A stretch of DNA of 64,000 nt from CAZBBC01 sp964489835 (GCA_964489835.1 CAZBBC010000011.1:1-64000), one strand, 5' to 3'; shown: positions 8,111-17,691, counted from the stretch's first letter. Notes: generated from the sequence alone by a model not told the origin. Program-made: numbers and translations.

Positions 8111-9139
8111 ATGGAAATTGATAAAAAGATAATAAAGGCGATGCCAAAAACAGATCTTCACGTACACCTCGATGGATCTGCGCGTATCCCGACACTGATT
8201 GAATTAGCAAAAAAACAAAATGTTGATTTACCGGCAAGCAATCCCAACGACCTAGAAAAATTATTAGTACCGGGTATAAAATGTAAAAATCTTGAGGATT
8301 ATTTACGCCCCTTTGATATTGTGCTATCTGTATTACAGCAGGAGGAAGCCCTTTACCGTGTCGCCTATGAGTTGGCTGAAGATGCCGCTGAGGAAAATGT
8401 CTGGTATATGGAAATTCGATATTCTCCTATATTACATACAAAAGCAGGCCTGAAATTAACGACCATTATTGATGCTGTATTAGCCGGACTGCGGGAAGCG
8501 GAAAAAAAATATGAGATCAAAACGGGGGTCATTGTTTGTGGAATGAGAAATATATCCCCGGAATCATCTATCATGCTTGCCGATCTGGCAGTTGCTTATA
8601 AACATCGGGGAGTGGTAGGATTCGACCTTGCCGGTTTGGAGGAAAGTCATCCGGCAAAACACCATCGTGAAGCTTTTTATAGAATATTAAATAATAATAT
8701 TAATACCACCGCCCATGCAGGGGAAGCCTATGGTCCAGAAAGTATCCATCAAGCCATTCATTATTGCGGTGCTCACAGAATTGGACATGGTACAAGATTA
8801 ATTGAAGATGGCGATCTGCTGAATTATGTCAATGATCACCGGATACCCTTAGAGATATGCCTTACCAGTAATGTACAGACCAAAGCCACGCCTTCCTTCG
8901 AAAAACACCCCTTAAAATTTTATTATGATTTTGGGTTAAGAACAACAATCAATACGGATAATCGTTTAATATCGAATACCACTGTTACAAAAGAGTTAGG
9001 ATTGGCAACAAAGTATGCAAATTTAAACATCAACGACCTTAAAACGATCATCATCGCTGGATTTAAAAGTGCTTTTTTGCCGATGAGGGAAAGAGCGATT
9101 ATGCTGAATCTGGTAAACAACGAGTTGGAAAAATATTAG
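8111..9139 (+). CDS. add: Adenosine deaminase
   Basis: 342 aa, typical length. It converts adenosine to inosine in the cytoplasm. PKTDLHVHLDGSARIPTL carries the HxH zinc ligands, TTAHAGEAYGPESI the zinc His plus catalytic Glu (HAGE), and HRIGHGTRL the next His. SNVQT and TINTDNRLIS carry the C-terminal Asp-containing motif of the family. Together with the MTA/SAH-deaminase-like gene upstream, it would channel adenosine derived from SAH or MTA into hypoxanthine salvage. It ends only 6 bases from the convergent secA stop, leaving no room for an intergenic terminator. Confidence 0.93.
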   Translation: MEIDKKIIKAMPKTDLHVHLDGSARIPTLIELAKKQNVDLPASNPNDLEKLLVPGIKCKNLEDYLRPFDIVLSVLQQEEALYRVAYELAEDAAEENVWYMEIRYSPILHTKAGLKLTTIIDAVLAGLREAEKKYEIKTGVIVCGMRNISPESSIMLADLAVAYKHRGVVGFDLAGLEESHPAKHHREAFYRILNNNINTTAHAGEAYGPESIHQAIHYCGAHRIGHGTRLIEDGDLLNYVNDHRIPLEICLTSNVQTKATPSFEKHPLKFYYDFGLRTTINTDNRLISNTTVTKELGLATKYANLNINDLKTIIIAGFKSAFLPMRERAIMLNLVNNELEKY

Positions 9140-9145
9140 ACATAC

Positions 9146-12100
9146 TTAAACAGCACCACAACACTTTTTATACTTCCTACCGCTGCCACAGGGGCAGGGA
9201 TCATTTCTACCCACCTTCTGTTCAACCCGCAATGGTTGTTGTTTCTGAGACCTTTCACGTGATGCCCTCTGAATATCAGATTCTTCAGCAGATGCAAATC
9301 CCAGATTAACGGCATTTTCATGGACGGTTTTCAATCGCTGGGTGGGCATACGTCTGCGAGGAGTTTCCGGCTCTTCCTGAACCTGGAACTTCCATAAAAT
9401 ATTAATTGTTTTTTCGCTAATTCTATCTATCAAACCTTCAAACATTATATAGGCTTCTCGTTTGTATTCCATAAGCGGATCTTTCTGACCATAAGCCCGC
9501 AAATGAATACCCTCTTTCATCATATCCATCTCGTAGAGATGATCCTTCCACTCATCATCGATAATTCTCAGGATTAAAAATCGTTCAAATATACGCATCC
9601 TCTCAGAACCAATACGGCTTTCTTTCAAATCATATATCTCCAGGGCCATTGTTTTGAGCAGATCGACAAGATCATCCCTGGTAAGTGAATATAATTTTTC
9701 TTTGACTCTGGCTACATCCAGCGGAATGGCCGCTACAATGGAATCAAGCAAGGCGTCGATTTCCCAATCCTCAGGATGAGATTTGGGTTGGATGAACTCA
9801 TCGACGCGTGTTTGTATAAAATCATCCAGTATTTCAATAACTTCCTTTTTTGGTTCTTCACCTTTTAGAGCAATTGATCGCCGATGATAAATGACTTCAC
9901 GTTGTTGATTCATAACATTATCATATTCTAGAAGACGCTTACGAATGGCAAAATTTTGCGTTTCGACACGTTTTTGTGCTTTCTCAATTGATTTTGTAAT
10001 CAGCGGATGAACGATTACTTCGCCTTCCTCCGCGCCCAATCGATTCATTACATTCGCGATTCGTTCTGAACCAAAAAGACGCATGAGATCATCTTCGAGA
10101 CATAGAAAAAATCGAGACGACCCGGGGTCACCCTGACGACCTGAACGGCCTCTCAGCTGCCGGTCAATCCTTCGTGCTTCATGCCGCTCTGTTCCAATGA
10201 TATGCAAACCACAAGGGACACTCGCTTCACACTGTTTAACATCAAGATCAGCCGGTGGTGTTGCCCCCGGACGTTGTAAATAGCATCCCTCCTGACACTT
10301 TACGATATGTTTGGCAAGTTTTATATCGGTCCCCCGACCAGCCATATTTGTCGCTATGGTTACCGCTCCCGGCTGACCGGCATTTTTAACAATTTCAGCT
10401 TCCTGCTGATGATATTTTGCATTCAATACATTATGCTTAATCCCTCGTCTTTTCAGCATCCTGCTTAAGGTTTCGGAAACCTCAACGGTAATCGTACCAA
10501 CCAATACAGGCCGTCCTTTATGGTGATTCCGTTCAATTTCATCAATAACCGCATTATACTTTTCACGCTTGGTCCGGTAGATGAGGTCATTGTAATCAAT
10601 GCGCCGGATTGCTTCATTGGTGGGAATCACCACGACATCCAACTTATATATTTCCCAAAATTCACCCGCCTCTGTTTCTGCCGTGCCTGTCATCCCAGCC
10701 AGTTTGTCATACATCCGGAAATAATTCTGAAGCGTAATAGTTGCTAATGTTTGTGATTCCCGTTCTATTTTTACATTTTCTTTTGCTTCAATCGCCTGGT
10801 GCAATCCATCACTATATCTTCTGCCGTGCATGATACGACCAGTGAATTCATCTACAATAAGTACTTTGCCATCTGTAACCACATATTCCACATCTTTCTC
10901 GTATAGCGCATACGCTCTTAAAAGCTGGGATATGTTTTGCAGCCGTTCACTTCTTTCTGAAAATACCTGGTGTAGGTCTGCTTTCTTTTCTATTTTTTCA
11001 TCTGCTGATAATGCCGTATCAATCTCAATCTTAGCAATGCCGTCGCCCATATCGGGAATCAAGAATAACTCTGGTTCATTGGGTGCTAATTCAATTCTTC
11101 CTTTTTCAGTCAGGTCAATAATATGATTTTTTTCATCGATGGTAAAATAGAGTTCTCCAAAATACTGTTCTTCGGAAGCTTTGTTCTGACCCTTATCACG
11201 GAGATAGGCATTTTCAACTTCTCTTACTAATTTTTTATTACTCGGCTCCTGATAAATCTTTTGCAGACGCCGGTGCTTGGGTGCACCCTTTTCTGCAAGA
11301 AGAAATTTCTCTCCGGCTTCCATTTCCTTACCATCCGCTAGAAGCCTCTCCCCTTCGGCAATGATCTTTGTTACCAGCTGGTTCTGCCTGGCAACCAATT
11401 TCTCAACAAGAGGTTTCATTTCGCCATATTTATGGGTGGAAACACTGACCGGGCCCGAAATGATAAGCGGTGTCCTTGCTTCGTCAACCAGGATATTATC
11501 CACCTCATCGATGATGGCATAATGATGCCCTTTAATTTGAACAATGTCTTCCACAGATCCTGCCATATTATCGCGCAGGTAATCAAAACCAAACTCATTA
11601 TTTGTGCCATATGTAATATCGCAATTGTACGCTTCTCGTCTTTGCTCTGGGGTCATCTCATTTAATATTACACCGATCGTGAGCCCAAGATATTTGTAGA
11701 TTTGCCCCATCCATTCAGCATCACGTTGGGCAAGATAATCATTGACGGTTACCAAGTGAACACCTTTTCCTTCCAGGGCATTCAAATATACGGGAAGTAC
11801 AGCCGCCAGTGTTTTTCCTTCACCCGTAGCCATCTCTGCAATTTTACTCTGGTGCAGAACAATTCCACCAATTAACTGCACATCATAAGGCACCATTTCC
11901 CAGGCCAGATCATGGCCAACGACATTCCAGCTTTTTCCAACATGCCGGCGACAGGCCTCTTTCGCGACTGCGAATGCCTCCGGTAATATGTCATCGGTAG
12001 TCTCACCGTTTCCAAGCCGCTCTCTAAACTCATTGGTTTTGGCCACTAACTCATTTTCAGTCAGTGATTTATATTCTTCCGTGTATTCATTTATAGCTGC

Positions 12101-12175
12101 CACTAGGGGTTCGATCTTTTTGATATCCCTGTCGTGTTTACTGCCAAAAACTTTTGTTAATATCGATGTTGCCAT
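9146..12175 (-). CDS. secA: Preprotein translocase ATPase SecA
   Basis: 1009 aa, longer than E. coli SecA (901 aa), as is usual for the FCB group. It drives Sec-dependent export at the inner membrane. Walker A TGEGKT is near residues 117-122 and the DEVDNILVDEART helicase motif II near 220. The extra length lies in an insertion after the first part of NBD1 (about residues 245-345, charged). GMTGTAETEAGEF, LRGRSGRQGDPGSSRF and the arginine-finger region are intact. The C-terminus is a SEC-C zinc motif, CPCGSGRKYKKCCG, which binds SecB or ribosomes in other species. It is the last gene of a long minus-strand run from phoH. Confidence 0.97.
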   Translation of the reverse strand: MATSILTKVFGSKHDRDIKKIEPLVAAINEYTEEYKSLTENELVAKTNEFRERLGNGETTDDILPEAFAVAKEACRRHVGKSWNVVGHDLAWEMVPYDVQLIGGIVLHQSKIAEMATGEGKTLAAVLPVYLNALEGKGVHLVTVNDYLAQRDAEWMGQIYKYLGLTIGVILNEMTPEQRREAYNCDITYGTNNEFGFDYLRDNMAGSVEDIVQIKGHHYAIIDEVDNILVDEARTPLIISGPVSVSTHKYGEMKPLVEKLVARQNQLVTKIIAEGERLLADGKEMEAGEKFLLAEKGAPKHRRLQKIYQEPSNKKLVREVENAYLRDKGQNKASEEQYFGELYFTIDEKNHIIDLTEKGRIELAPNEPELFLIPDMGDGIAKIEIDTALSADEKIEKKADLHQVFSERSERLQNISQLLRAYALYEKDVEYVVTDGKVLIVDEFTGRIMHGRRYSDGLHQAIEAKENVKIERESQTLATITLQNYFRMYDKLAGMTGTAETEAGEFWEIYKLDVVVIPTNEAIRRIDYNDLIYRTKREKYNAVIDEIERNHHKGRPVLVGTITVEVSETLSRMLKRRGIKHNVLNAKYHQQEAEIVKNAGQPGAVTIATNMAGRGTDIKLAKHIVKCQEGCYLQRPGATPPADLDVKQCEASVPCGLHIIGTERHEARRIDRQLRGRSGRQGDPGSSRFFLCLEDDLMRLFGSERIANVMNRLGAEEGEVIVHPLITKSIEKAQKRVETQNFAIRKRLLEYDNVMNQQREVIYHRRSIALKGEEPKKEVIEILDDFIQTRVDEFIQPKSHPEDWEIDALLDSIVAAIPLDVARVKEKLYSLTRDDLVDLLKTMALEIYDLKESRIGSERMRIFERFLILRIIDDEWKDHLYEMDMMKEGIHLRAYGQKDPLMEYKREAYIMFEGLIDRISEKTINILWKFQVQEEPETPRRRMPTQRLKTVHENAVNLGFASAEESDIQRASRERSQKQQPLRVEQKVGRNDPCPCGSGRKYKKCCGAV

Positions 12176-12190
12176 TTAATTAAACCTCGG

Positions 12191-12907
12191 TTAATATCCC
12201 TTTGTCAAACGATCGGCGAGAAAAACGGGTAAACCCGCTTTAATTATTTTTTCCCTCGTCTTGTCGATTTCATAGATCAAGCGGATAAACTCAATACTAT
12301 CCTCTTCCTGATCATAAACGCAAAAACAGGTCTTTGGGTTTCCATCACGTGGTTGTCCGACACTACCAACATTGATAATAAATTTATTATCGGATTCAAG
12401 TCTTACCTTTGGTGCCCGTGTAAATCCTCCCTGATTATTAAAAATAATTGGAAAATGAGAATGTCCGATAAAGCAATTCTGTTCATCAAAATATTTAAAT
12501 TCATGCTGGGCATCAACTTCTGAAAGGATATAGTGCCACATTGTTGGTGCAGAGGGCGTGGCGTGTACAGCGAAAGATTTACCTTCACTGAAAGTAAAAG
12601 CAAGCGTATGAAGATAATTTTTATTTTCTTCGGTTAAATTATTAGTGGTCCAATGTGTAGATATTTTTGCAAAATCATTAAAATATTCTGTACTGGTTAA
12701 TCCGAGAGCAGCATGATCATGATTACCAATAACCACCCTTTCACACTTCTCTGCGATCAGTTCGACACACTCATTGGGATTCGGACCATAGCCTACAATA
12801 TCACCGAGGCAATATATCTTTTCTATATCGTTCTCTTTAATATAATTAAGCGTTTCTTTTAGCGCTTCAAGATTACCGTGAACATCTGAAATAATTGCGA
12901 TAGCCAT
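12191..12907 (-). CDS. Calcineurin-like metallophosphoesterase (YfcE/MJ0936-like phosphodiesterase)
   Basis: 238 aa. The di-metal motifs of the family are all present: ISDVHGNLEAL (D-x-H), CLGDIVGYGPNP (GD-x2-G), VIGNHDHAAL (GNHD), FAVHATPS and FIGHSHFPII (GHSH). These proteins hydrolyse small phosphodiesters. The substrate of this subgroup (INVGSVGQPRDGNPKT near the C-terminus) is not established. It lies 15 bases upstream of the secA start codon and 63 bases after nusB on the same strand, so it is probably co-transcribed. Confidence 0.88.
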   Translation of the reverse strand: MAIAIISDVHGNLEALKETLNYIKENDIEKIYCLGDIVGYGPNPNECVELIAEKCERVVIGNHDHAALGLTSTEYFNDFAKISTHWTTNNLTEENKNYLHTLAFTFSEGKSFAVHATPSAPTMWHYILSEVDAQHEFKYFDEQNCFIGHSHFPIIFNNQGGFTRAPKVRLESDNKFIINVGSVGQPRDGNPKTCFCVYDQEEDSIEFIRLIYEIDKTREKIIKAGLPVFLADRLTKGY

Positions 12908-12970
12908 AAATTTTCTTTCCAGCTACAGATCGCTGTACTTTTTATATAATTTACTTCTTTTAATCTGTAG

Positions 12971-13414
12971 TTATTCCCTCTTTTTTTTTGTGGCCGTTTT
13001 TTTTTCTTTATGTTCTCTGTAAATAGCATCTAAAATGCCATTAATAAATTTTCCACTTCTGTCGGTACTATATTTTTTTGCTAGTTCAATAGCTTCGTTG
13101 ATTGATACCTGCGGTGGAATTTCCTCAAAATAAAGTATTTCCGCAAGTGCCAATCGTAAGATTACCTTATCAATAACCGCAATTCTGGTTAAATCCCAAT
13201 TATCAAGTTTTTCAGTGATTAGTGTATCCAAATTGCTTTTATACTTATGACAGGTTGATGTTAACATTTTAACATACTTTGTCGCTTTACGCTGAGAATT
13301 ATCATCCAATCGTTGTATTTGCAAAACCCAGGGATCACTATTAAACTCCCCGGCATATAGCATTTTAAATGCAAATTCTCGTTCATCTGTCCTTTTGATA
13401 GTTGTTTTACTCAT
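12971..13414 (-). CDS. nusB: Transcription antitermination factor NusB
   Basis: 147 aa from the ATG at 13414 (MSKTTIKRTDEREFAFKMLY), matching the usual NusB N-terminus (R..A...LY). The C-terminal signature is LRLALAEILYFEEIPPQVSINEAIELAKKYSTDRSGKFINGILD, seen here in short runs such as SINEAIELAKKY and KFINGILDAI. NusB binds boxA RNA with S10 in rRNA antitermination. A longer reading from 13471 would overlap hbd and is not supported. It follows the hbd stop by 4 bases. No clear Shine-Dalgarno is present, so translation may be coupled to hbd. Confidence 0.9.
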   Translation of the reverse strand: MSKTTIKRTDEREFAFKMLYAGEFNSDPWVLQIQRLDDNSQRKATKYVKMLTSTCHKYKSNLDTLITEKLDNWDLTRIAVIDKVILRLALAEILYFEEIPPQVSINEAIELAKKYSTDRSGKFINGILDAIYREHKEKKTATKKKRE

Positions 13415-13418
13415 AATA

Positions 13419-14267
13419 TCAATAGTCGTAAAAACCTTTTCCTGATTTTTTTCCCAGATAACCAGCATCAACCATTTTCTTCAACAGAGGGCAGGCCCTG
13501 TATTTGGAATCACCCAATCCCTTGTGTAGAATTTCCATGATCGATAAACAAACATCCAGTCCAATAAAATCTGCCAGGGTTAATGGTCCCATGGGATGAG
13601 CCATCCCAAATTTCATGACCGTATCAATGGCATCTCTGCTGGCAACCCCTTCCATCAGACAATACACAGCCTCATTAATCATCGGCATTAGAATTCGGTT
13701 CGATATAAATCCGGGATAATCATTGACCTCAACCGGAATCTTTTTCAGGTTTTTAACCAAGGACTTTATCTTTTCACAGGTTTCGTCTGATGTGGCTAAT
13801 CCTCTGATTATTTCCACAAGTTTCATCACCGGAACCGGATTCATAAAGTGCATACCAATCACTTTGTCTGCTCTCTTGGTAACAGCAGCAATTTCAGTAA
13901 TAGATATCGATGAAGTATTACTGGCGAGGATACATTTTTCAGCACATAAATCATCTATTTTCTTAAAGACATCTTTTTTTAATCTTCCATCTTCGGTTAC
14001 AGCTTCGATCACCAAAAAACTATCAGACACATGGATCAGGTCAGGATATATTTTAAGATTTGATAACGCTTTTTCCATGTCCGTTTGAGTGATTAATTCT
14101 TTCCGTACCTGACGTTCCAGATTTTTTTTAATCGTTGAGAGTGCTTTTTCCAAAATCGTTTGATTAACATCCACGAGATGCACATCATATCCGTCCAAGG
14201 CAAATACATGCGCAATACCATTTCCCATCGTACCACTACCGATCACAGAGACTAATTTTTCATTCAT
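13419..14267 (-). CDS. hbd: 3-hydroxybutyryl-CoA (3-hydroxyacyl-CoA) dehydrogenase
   Basis: 282 aa, the length of stand-alone short-chain enzymes. The NAD-binding start is VSVIGSGTMGNGIAHVFA. The family motif around the catalytic His is GMHFMNPVPVMKLVEIIRG, followed by PGFISNRILMPMINEAV. The C-terminal HAD domain includes GMAHPMGPLTLADFIGLD and GKKSGKGFYDY. It reduces acetoacetyl-CoA to 3-hydroxybutyryl-CoA or runs the reverse beta-oxidation step. It is paired with the thiolase gene 15 bases upstream, which makes acetoacetyl-CoA; no crotonase or acyl-CoA dehydrogenase is nearby. Confidence 0.93.
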   Translation of the reverse strand: MNEKLVSVIGSGTMGNGIAHVFALDGYDVHLVDVNQTILEKALSTIKKNLERQVRKELITQTDMEKALSNLKIYPDLIHVSDSFLVIEAVTEDGRLKKDVFKKIDDLCAEKCILASNTSSISITEIAAVTKRADKVIGMHFMNPVPVMKLVEIIRGLATSDETCEKIKSLVKNLKKIPVEVNDYPGFISNRILMPMINEAVYCLMEGVASRDAIDTVMKFGMAHPMGPLTLADFIGLDVCLSIMEILHKGLGDSKYRACPLLKKMVDAGYLGKKSGKGFYDY

Positions 14268-14282
14268 AATGACTCCCCAATG

Positions 14283-15467
14283 CTACATTTCAATAACCAG
14301 CGCAGAGGCTTCTCCTCCCCCGATACAGAGACTGGCTAATCCCCGATGCGCTGACCGCTTTATCATTTCATACAACAATGTCACTAATATCCTTGTTCCA
14401 CTGGCACCTATTGGGTGTCCGAGTGCCACCGCACCTCCATTTACATTTACCCTATTTATATCAAGTCCAAGAATATCATTGAGAGCCAGAGATACAACAG
14501 AAAAAGCTTCATTAATTTCAAAAAGATCAATATCAGTGGTGTTTAACGCAGCTTTTTGTAGGCATTTTTTGATTGCATCAGCCGGAGCCGTGGTAAACCA
14601 TTCCGGTTTTTTTGCTGCGGAGGCCTGTGCTTTGATCTTTGCCATCGGTTGCAACCCCAGTTCCTTTGATTTTTCTTCAGCGATGACAACCACAGCAGCG
14701 GCACCATCGTTAATTGAAGATGCATTAGCCGCGGTCACTGTACCTGATTTATTGAATACGGGACTCAATACAGGTATTTTATCAAATCGTACCTTCGCTG
14801 GCTCCTCATCCGTATCCACTGCGACAGGATCTCCTCTCCGTTGTGGTACAGGAACGGCAATGATTTCATCTTTAAATTTTCCCTCTTTTTGTGCAGCCAG
14901 GGCTCTCTGATAACTCAAGACGCTGAATTCATCCTGTTCTTTTCTTGAGATATTGCACTCACGGGCGCATAATTCTGCGGCCTCGCCCATATGAAAATCA
15001 TTATAGACATCCCATAATCCATCGAATATCATCCCATCAATTAATTTCTGATGACCCATTTTCAGACCATCTCGTGCTTTAAAAAGATAATAAGGTACAT
15101 TACTCATGCTTTCCATGCCCCCGGCAACTATAACATCTGCATCACCCAGCATAATGGCCTGGCTTGCCAGCATTACAGATTTCAGACCGGAACCACAAAC
15201 TTTGTTTATAGTCATGCATTCGGTAGTCTCTGGCAGACCAGCACCCAGAGCCGCCTGCCGTGCCGGTGCCTGACCCTCGCCGGCACTCAAAACATTTCCC
15301 ATGATCACTTCATCAACAATAGATTTTTCGATACCAGCTCTTTTTAAGGCTTCCTCAATCACAATACTTCCCAACTTAGTAGCCGGGATTGAACGCAAAC
15401 TACCGAGGAAAGAACCAATGGGTGTTCTGACAGCTCCTACAATTACAACATCTCTTATTGATTTCAT
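14283..15467 (-). CDS. Acetyl-CoA C-acetyltransferase (thiolase)
   Basis: 394 aa, typical of thiolase II (AtoB/PhaA/ThlA). It condenses two acetyl-CoA to acetoacetyl-CoA, or cleaves 3-ketoacyl-CoA. The nucleophilic Cys is in MTINKVCGSGLKSVMLA. The second set, NVNGGAVALGHPIGASGTRI and SLCIGGGEASALVIE, carries the catalytic His and Cys. It is immediately upstream of hbd and apparently translated from the same mRNA. In context it may serve short-chain acyl-CoA metabolism or polyhydroxybutyrate-type chemistry, but no polymerase gene is present here. Confidence 0.93.
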   Translation of the reverse strand: MKSIRDVVIVGAVRTPIGSFLGSLRSIPATKLGSIVIEEALKRAGIEKSIVDEVIMGNVLSAGEGQAPARQAALGAGLPETTECMTINKVCGSGLKSVMLASQAIMLGDADVIVAGGMESMSNVPYYLFKARDGLKMGHQKLIDGMIFDGLWDVYNDFHMGEAAELCARECNISRKEQDEFSVLSYQRALAAQKEGKFKDEIIAVPVPQRRGDPVAVDTDEEPAKVRFDKIPVLSPVFNKSGTVTAANASSINDGAAAVVVIAEEKSKELGLQPMAKIKAQASAAKKPEWFTTAPADAIKKCLQKAALNTTDIDLFEINEAFSVVSLALNDILGLDINRVNVNGGAVALGHPIGASGTRILVTLLYEMIKRSAHRGLASLCIGGGEASALVIEM

Positions 15468-15548
15468 ATCCTTATCCCTGTTGGATTATATAACAAATGA
15501 ATGTAAATATTTTAATTTTTTAATTCAAGCAGATGGAAAAGTCAAAAA

Positions 15549-16532
15549 TCAAAGCATGTTACTATCATTATGTTGTTGTGCATAGGCATCAATAATTTTT
15601 TTTACCAGATTGTGCCGCAGTACATCTTCAGATCCCAAATGAACAAATTTAATTCCCTCAATTCCCTTTAGAATTTCTTGTATGCTCACAAGACCTGAAC
15701 TTTTCTCATCCGGTAAATCAATCTGGGTAATATCTCCATTAATGATCGATTTTGAATTAAAGCCCAATCGGGTCAGGAACATTTTCATTTGAAGAAAGGT
15801 ACAATTTTGCGCTTCATCCAAAAGAACAAAAGAATTATTTAAGGTTCTGCCCCGCATAAATGCCATGGGGATTACTTCAATCACATCTTGTTCTACCAAT
15901 TTCCGAAGACGATCACGCGGCAACATTTCCGATAATGCATCATAGAGCGGGTGAAGATAAGGGTCAATTTTATCCCGATAATCGCCCGGTAAATATCCCA
16001 GGCTCTCCCCGGCTTCTACGGCAGGCCGGGCTAATATAATTTTTTGAACAATCTTTTTATTTAGATAGGCAATAGCCAGGGCAACAGCCAGATATGTTTT
16101 TCCGGTTCCGGCCGGACCGATACAAAAAACGATATCATTATTCTCGGCCGCCTTAATATATTTTTCTTGTCCCGCAGTACCCGGTTTAACGTATCCGGTA
16201 TCAGTAAATAGAATGACTGAATTTAACTCTTCTTTCGCTTCTAGGCTTTTGGACTTATCAAATGATTCACCTTTAATGATCTGGATTACCGTCAAGAGAT
16301 CCGTTCTGGTTAAAGTTTTATTTTTATTAATTAAAAATATTAATTCACTGAGTAACTCAATAACCTGATCTACTTCTTCCTTCGGTCCGGTTACGGTAAT
16401 TTTATCCCCCCGACCAAGGAGATATACAGAAAAATTTTTTTCAATAATTTTTAAATTACGATCATTGACACCATAAAATATTAAAGCATCCGTATCTTTT
16501 AAAATAAAATCTCTTTCTACTTCCCCGCTCAA
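15549..16532 (-). CDS. phoH: PhoH family RNA helicase/ATPase (YbeZ-like)
   Basis: 327 aa. The N-terminal region (residues about 15-90) has a KH-like sequence (LKIIEKNFSVYLLGRGDKIT). The P-loop domain has Walker A GPAGTGKTY at 139-147 and Walker B SFVLLDEAQNC. RPAVEAGESLGYLPGD is the diagnostic PhoH motif and MKMFLTRLGFNSKSIINGD completes it. YbeZ works with YbeY in rRNA/ribosome maturation; ybeY is not next to it in this window. It heads the run phoH-thiolase-hbd-nusB-phosphoesterase-secA. Confidence 0.93.
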   Translation of the reverse strand: MSGEVERDFILKDTDALIFYGVNDRNLKIIEKNFSVYLLGRGDKITVTGPKEEVDQVIELLSELIFLINKNKTLTRTDLLTVIQIIKGESFDKSKSLEAKEELNSVILFTDTGYVKPGTAGQEKYIKAAENNDIVFCIGPAGTGKTYLAVALAIAYLNKKIVQKIILARPAVEAGESLGYLPGDYRDKIDPYLHPLYDALSEMLPRDRLRKLVEQDVIEVIPMAFMRGRTLNNSFVLLDEAQNCTFLQMKMFLTRLGFNSKSIINGDITQIDLPDEKSSGLVSIQEILKGIEGIKFVHLGSEDVLRHNLVKKIIDAYAQQHNDSNML

Positions 16533-16643
16533 TTTTACTCCTTACCTACAATGAATTTGTCTAATCATTTGAAATATTATAGAACATTAGTGTCCGGTTT
16601 AAAAAATTGATTTAATAAAAGATAAAAAAACTCATCCCCGGAC

Positions 16644-16690
16644 CTGCCCGCCTCGGGCGGGCATCTTCGAACTTCTCTTGAAAAGAGAAG
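16644..16690. repeat. GC-rich palindrome plus CTTCTCTT hairpin in the phoH/LysM gap
   Basis: The gap 16533-16839 (307 bp) has no gene. GCCCGCC (16646-16652) pairs with GGCGGGC (16656-16662) around a 3-nt loop, preceded by CCT as in the other GC-rich copies of this window. Ten bases on, CTTCTCTT (16672-16679) pairs with AAGAGAAG (16683-16690), and TCCTTCTCTTTT recurs near 16702. These look like degraded dispersed elements. Confidence 0.5.
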
Positions 16691-16760
16691 GGGCTCCCTA
16701 ATGTCCTTCTCTTTTCCTTCAAACCACTATGGAAAAATATATCGGACCACTTTCAAAATA

Positions 16761-16797
16761 AAAAAAGCCCTTAACCGAATCGATTAAGAGCTTTTTT
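16761..16797 (-). terminator. Rho-independent terminator after the LysM gene (could work in both directions)
   Basis: The stem GCCCTTAA (16767-16774) pairs with TTAAGAGC (16784-16791) with one G-U pair and a 9-nt loop. It is bounded by A6 on the left and T6 on the right, so both strands give a stem followed by a U-run. It lies 42 bases downstream of the LysM protein stop on the minus strand. Confidence 0.75.
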
Positions 16798-16839
16798 ATA
16801 TATAGATTTATGGTATTGAATACTAAAACATACAAAGCA

Positions 16840-17691
16840 TTAGTTACGCGGAACCGACAAGACCTGATACGGATAAATTAGATTCGGATCTGTTACGACC
16901 TCTTTATTTGCTTCGTAAATTTTCTGCCATTTATAGGGGCTACCATACACATTTGAATACCCTGCGATCTTTGATAGAAATTCACCTTTTACAACAAGAT
17001 GTTCATTGGGACCGACATCTCTCGGTATCTGAAATATCTGGGCAGGAAAAATAAGATCCGGATTTTTTATCATGTCTCTGTTGCTGGTATAAATTCTGCT
17101 CCAGGCATATGGATCACCATAGATATTAGATTTTCCCGCAATTTTCCACAGGTAATCACCACGAATTACAGAGTAGGTATCAGGTTGCGCCGGTTTACCT
17201 TTTTCTGCTGCCTGATTGATCATATTCTCGATATTATCAAGCATAGCCATATTATCAGAGAGAAGGGCCAGATTATTCTTTCTCAATTCTGCCAGGCGAT
17301 CTCTATATCCTTGAAGCTCATCTTTCCGTCTGTAAATTTCATCCGGGCTCATACTGAGCAGCGAACTTACTTCTGAGCGTAGAGCCTCAAGTTCTTTCTT
17401 ATAGGCTTCATCTTCTGCTCTTGATGACCCAAGTGCAGCATAAATTGCATCCCATTCACCATCAATTTGGGCTTGTACTCCCTCTAATTCCCCATTTAAA
17501 GCAACGATTTTAGCATCTTCTTCGGTAATACCCTGCTGTGCAGCTGTCAGTCTGGCCTGCCATTCCTGAAGTAACGCATTGTATTCATCCATCTCCATTT
17601 CTTCATAATTATAAGACTGGGCGAATACTGTAGTGACGGAACTCAAGGCCAGTGCTAAGATCAGATAAAGTAATATTTTCATAATTTTCAT
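16840..17691 (-). CDS. Exported protein with coiled coil and two LysM domains
   Basis: 283 aa. A signal peptide (MKIMKILLYLILALALSSVT to about residue 24, cleavage near VFA-QS) is followed by a Glu/Gln/Leu-rich coiled-coil region (about 30-165). Two LysM-type repeats come last: SVIRGDYLWKIAGKSNIYGD and VVKGEFLSKIAGYSNVYGSP, each followed by ..W..IY..N...I..P.LI.P.Q....P. LysM domains bind peptidoglycan glycan chains, so the product is probably periplasmic and wall-bound. It follows the coiled-coil lipoprotein gene by 32 bases and ends at a strong terminator; the two form a unit. Confidence 0.85.
   Translation of the reverse strand: MKIMKILLYLILALALSSVTTVFAQSYNYEEMEMDEYNALLQEWQARLTAAQQGITEEDAKIVALNGELEGVQAQIDGEWDAIYAALGSSRAEDEAYKKELEALRSEVSSLLSMSPDEIYRRKDELQGYRDRLAELRKNNLALLSDNMAMLDNIENMINQAAEKGKPAQPDTYSVIRGDYLWKIAGKSNIYGDPYAWSRIYTSNRDMIKNPDLIFPAQIFQIPRDVGPNEHLVVKGEFLSKIAGYSNVYGSPYKWQKIYEANKEVVTDPNLIYPYQVLSVPRN

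Noticed and set aside
9254..9268. TTTCACGTGA core resembling parS (also TCTCACGTGAAA at 30766 and 56161)
   Set aside because: All three lie inside coding sequence and each departs from the parS consensus at several positions. They do not cluster near parAB.
14269..14910. 213-codon plus-strand frame opposite the thiolase gene
   Set aside because: Antisense shadow of an unmistakable thiolase; composition is biased and there is no family motif.
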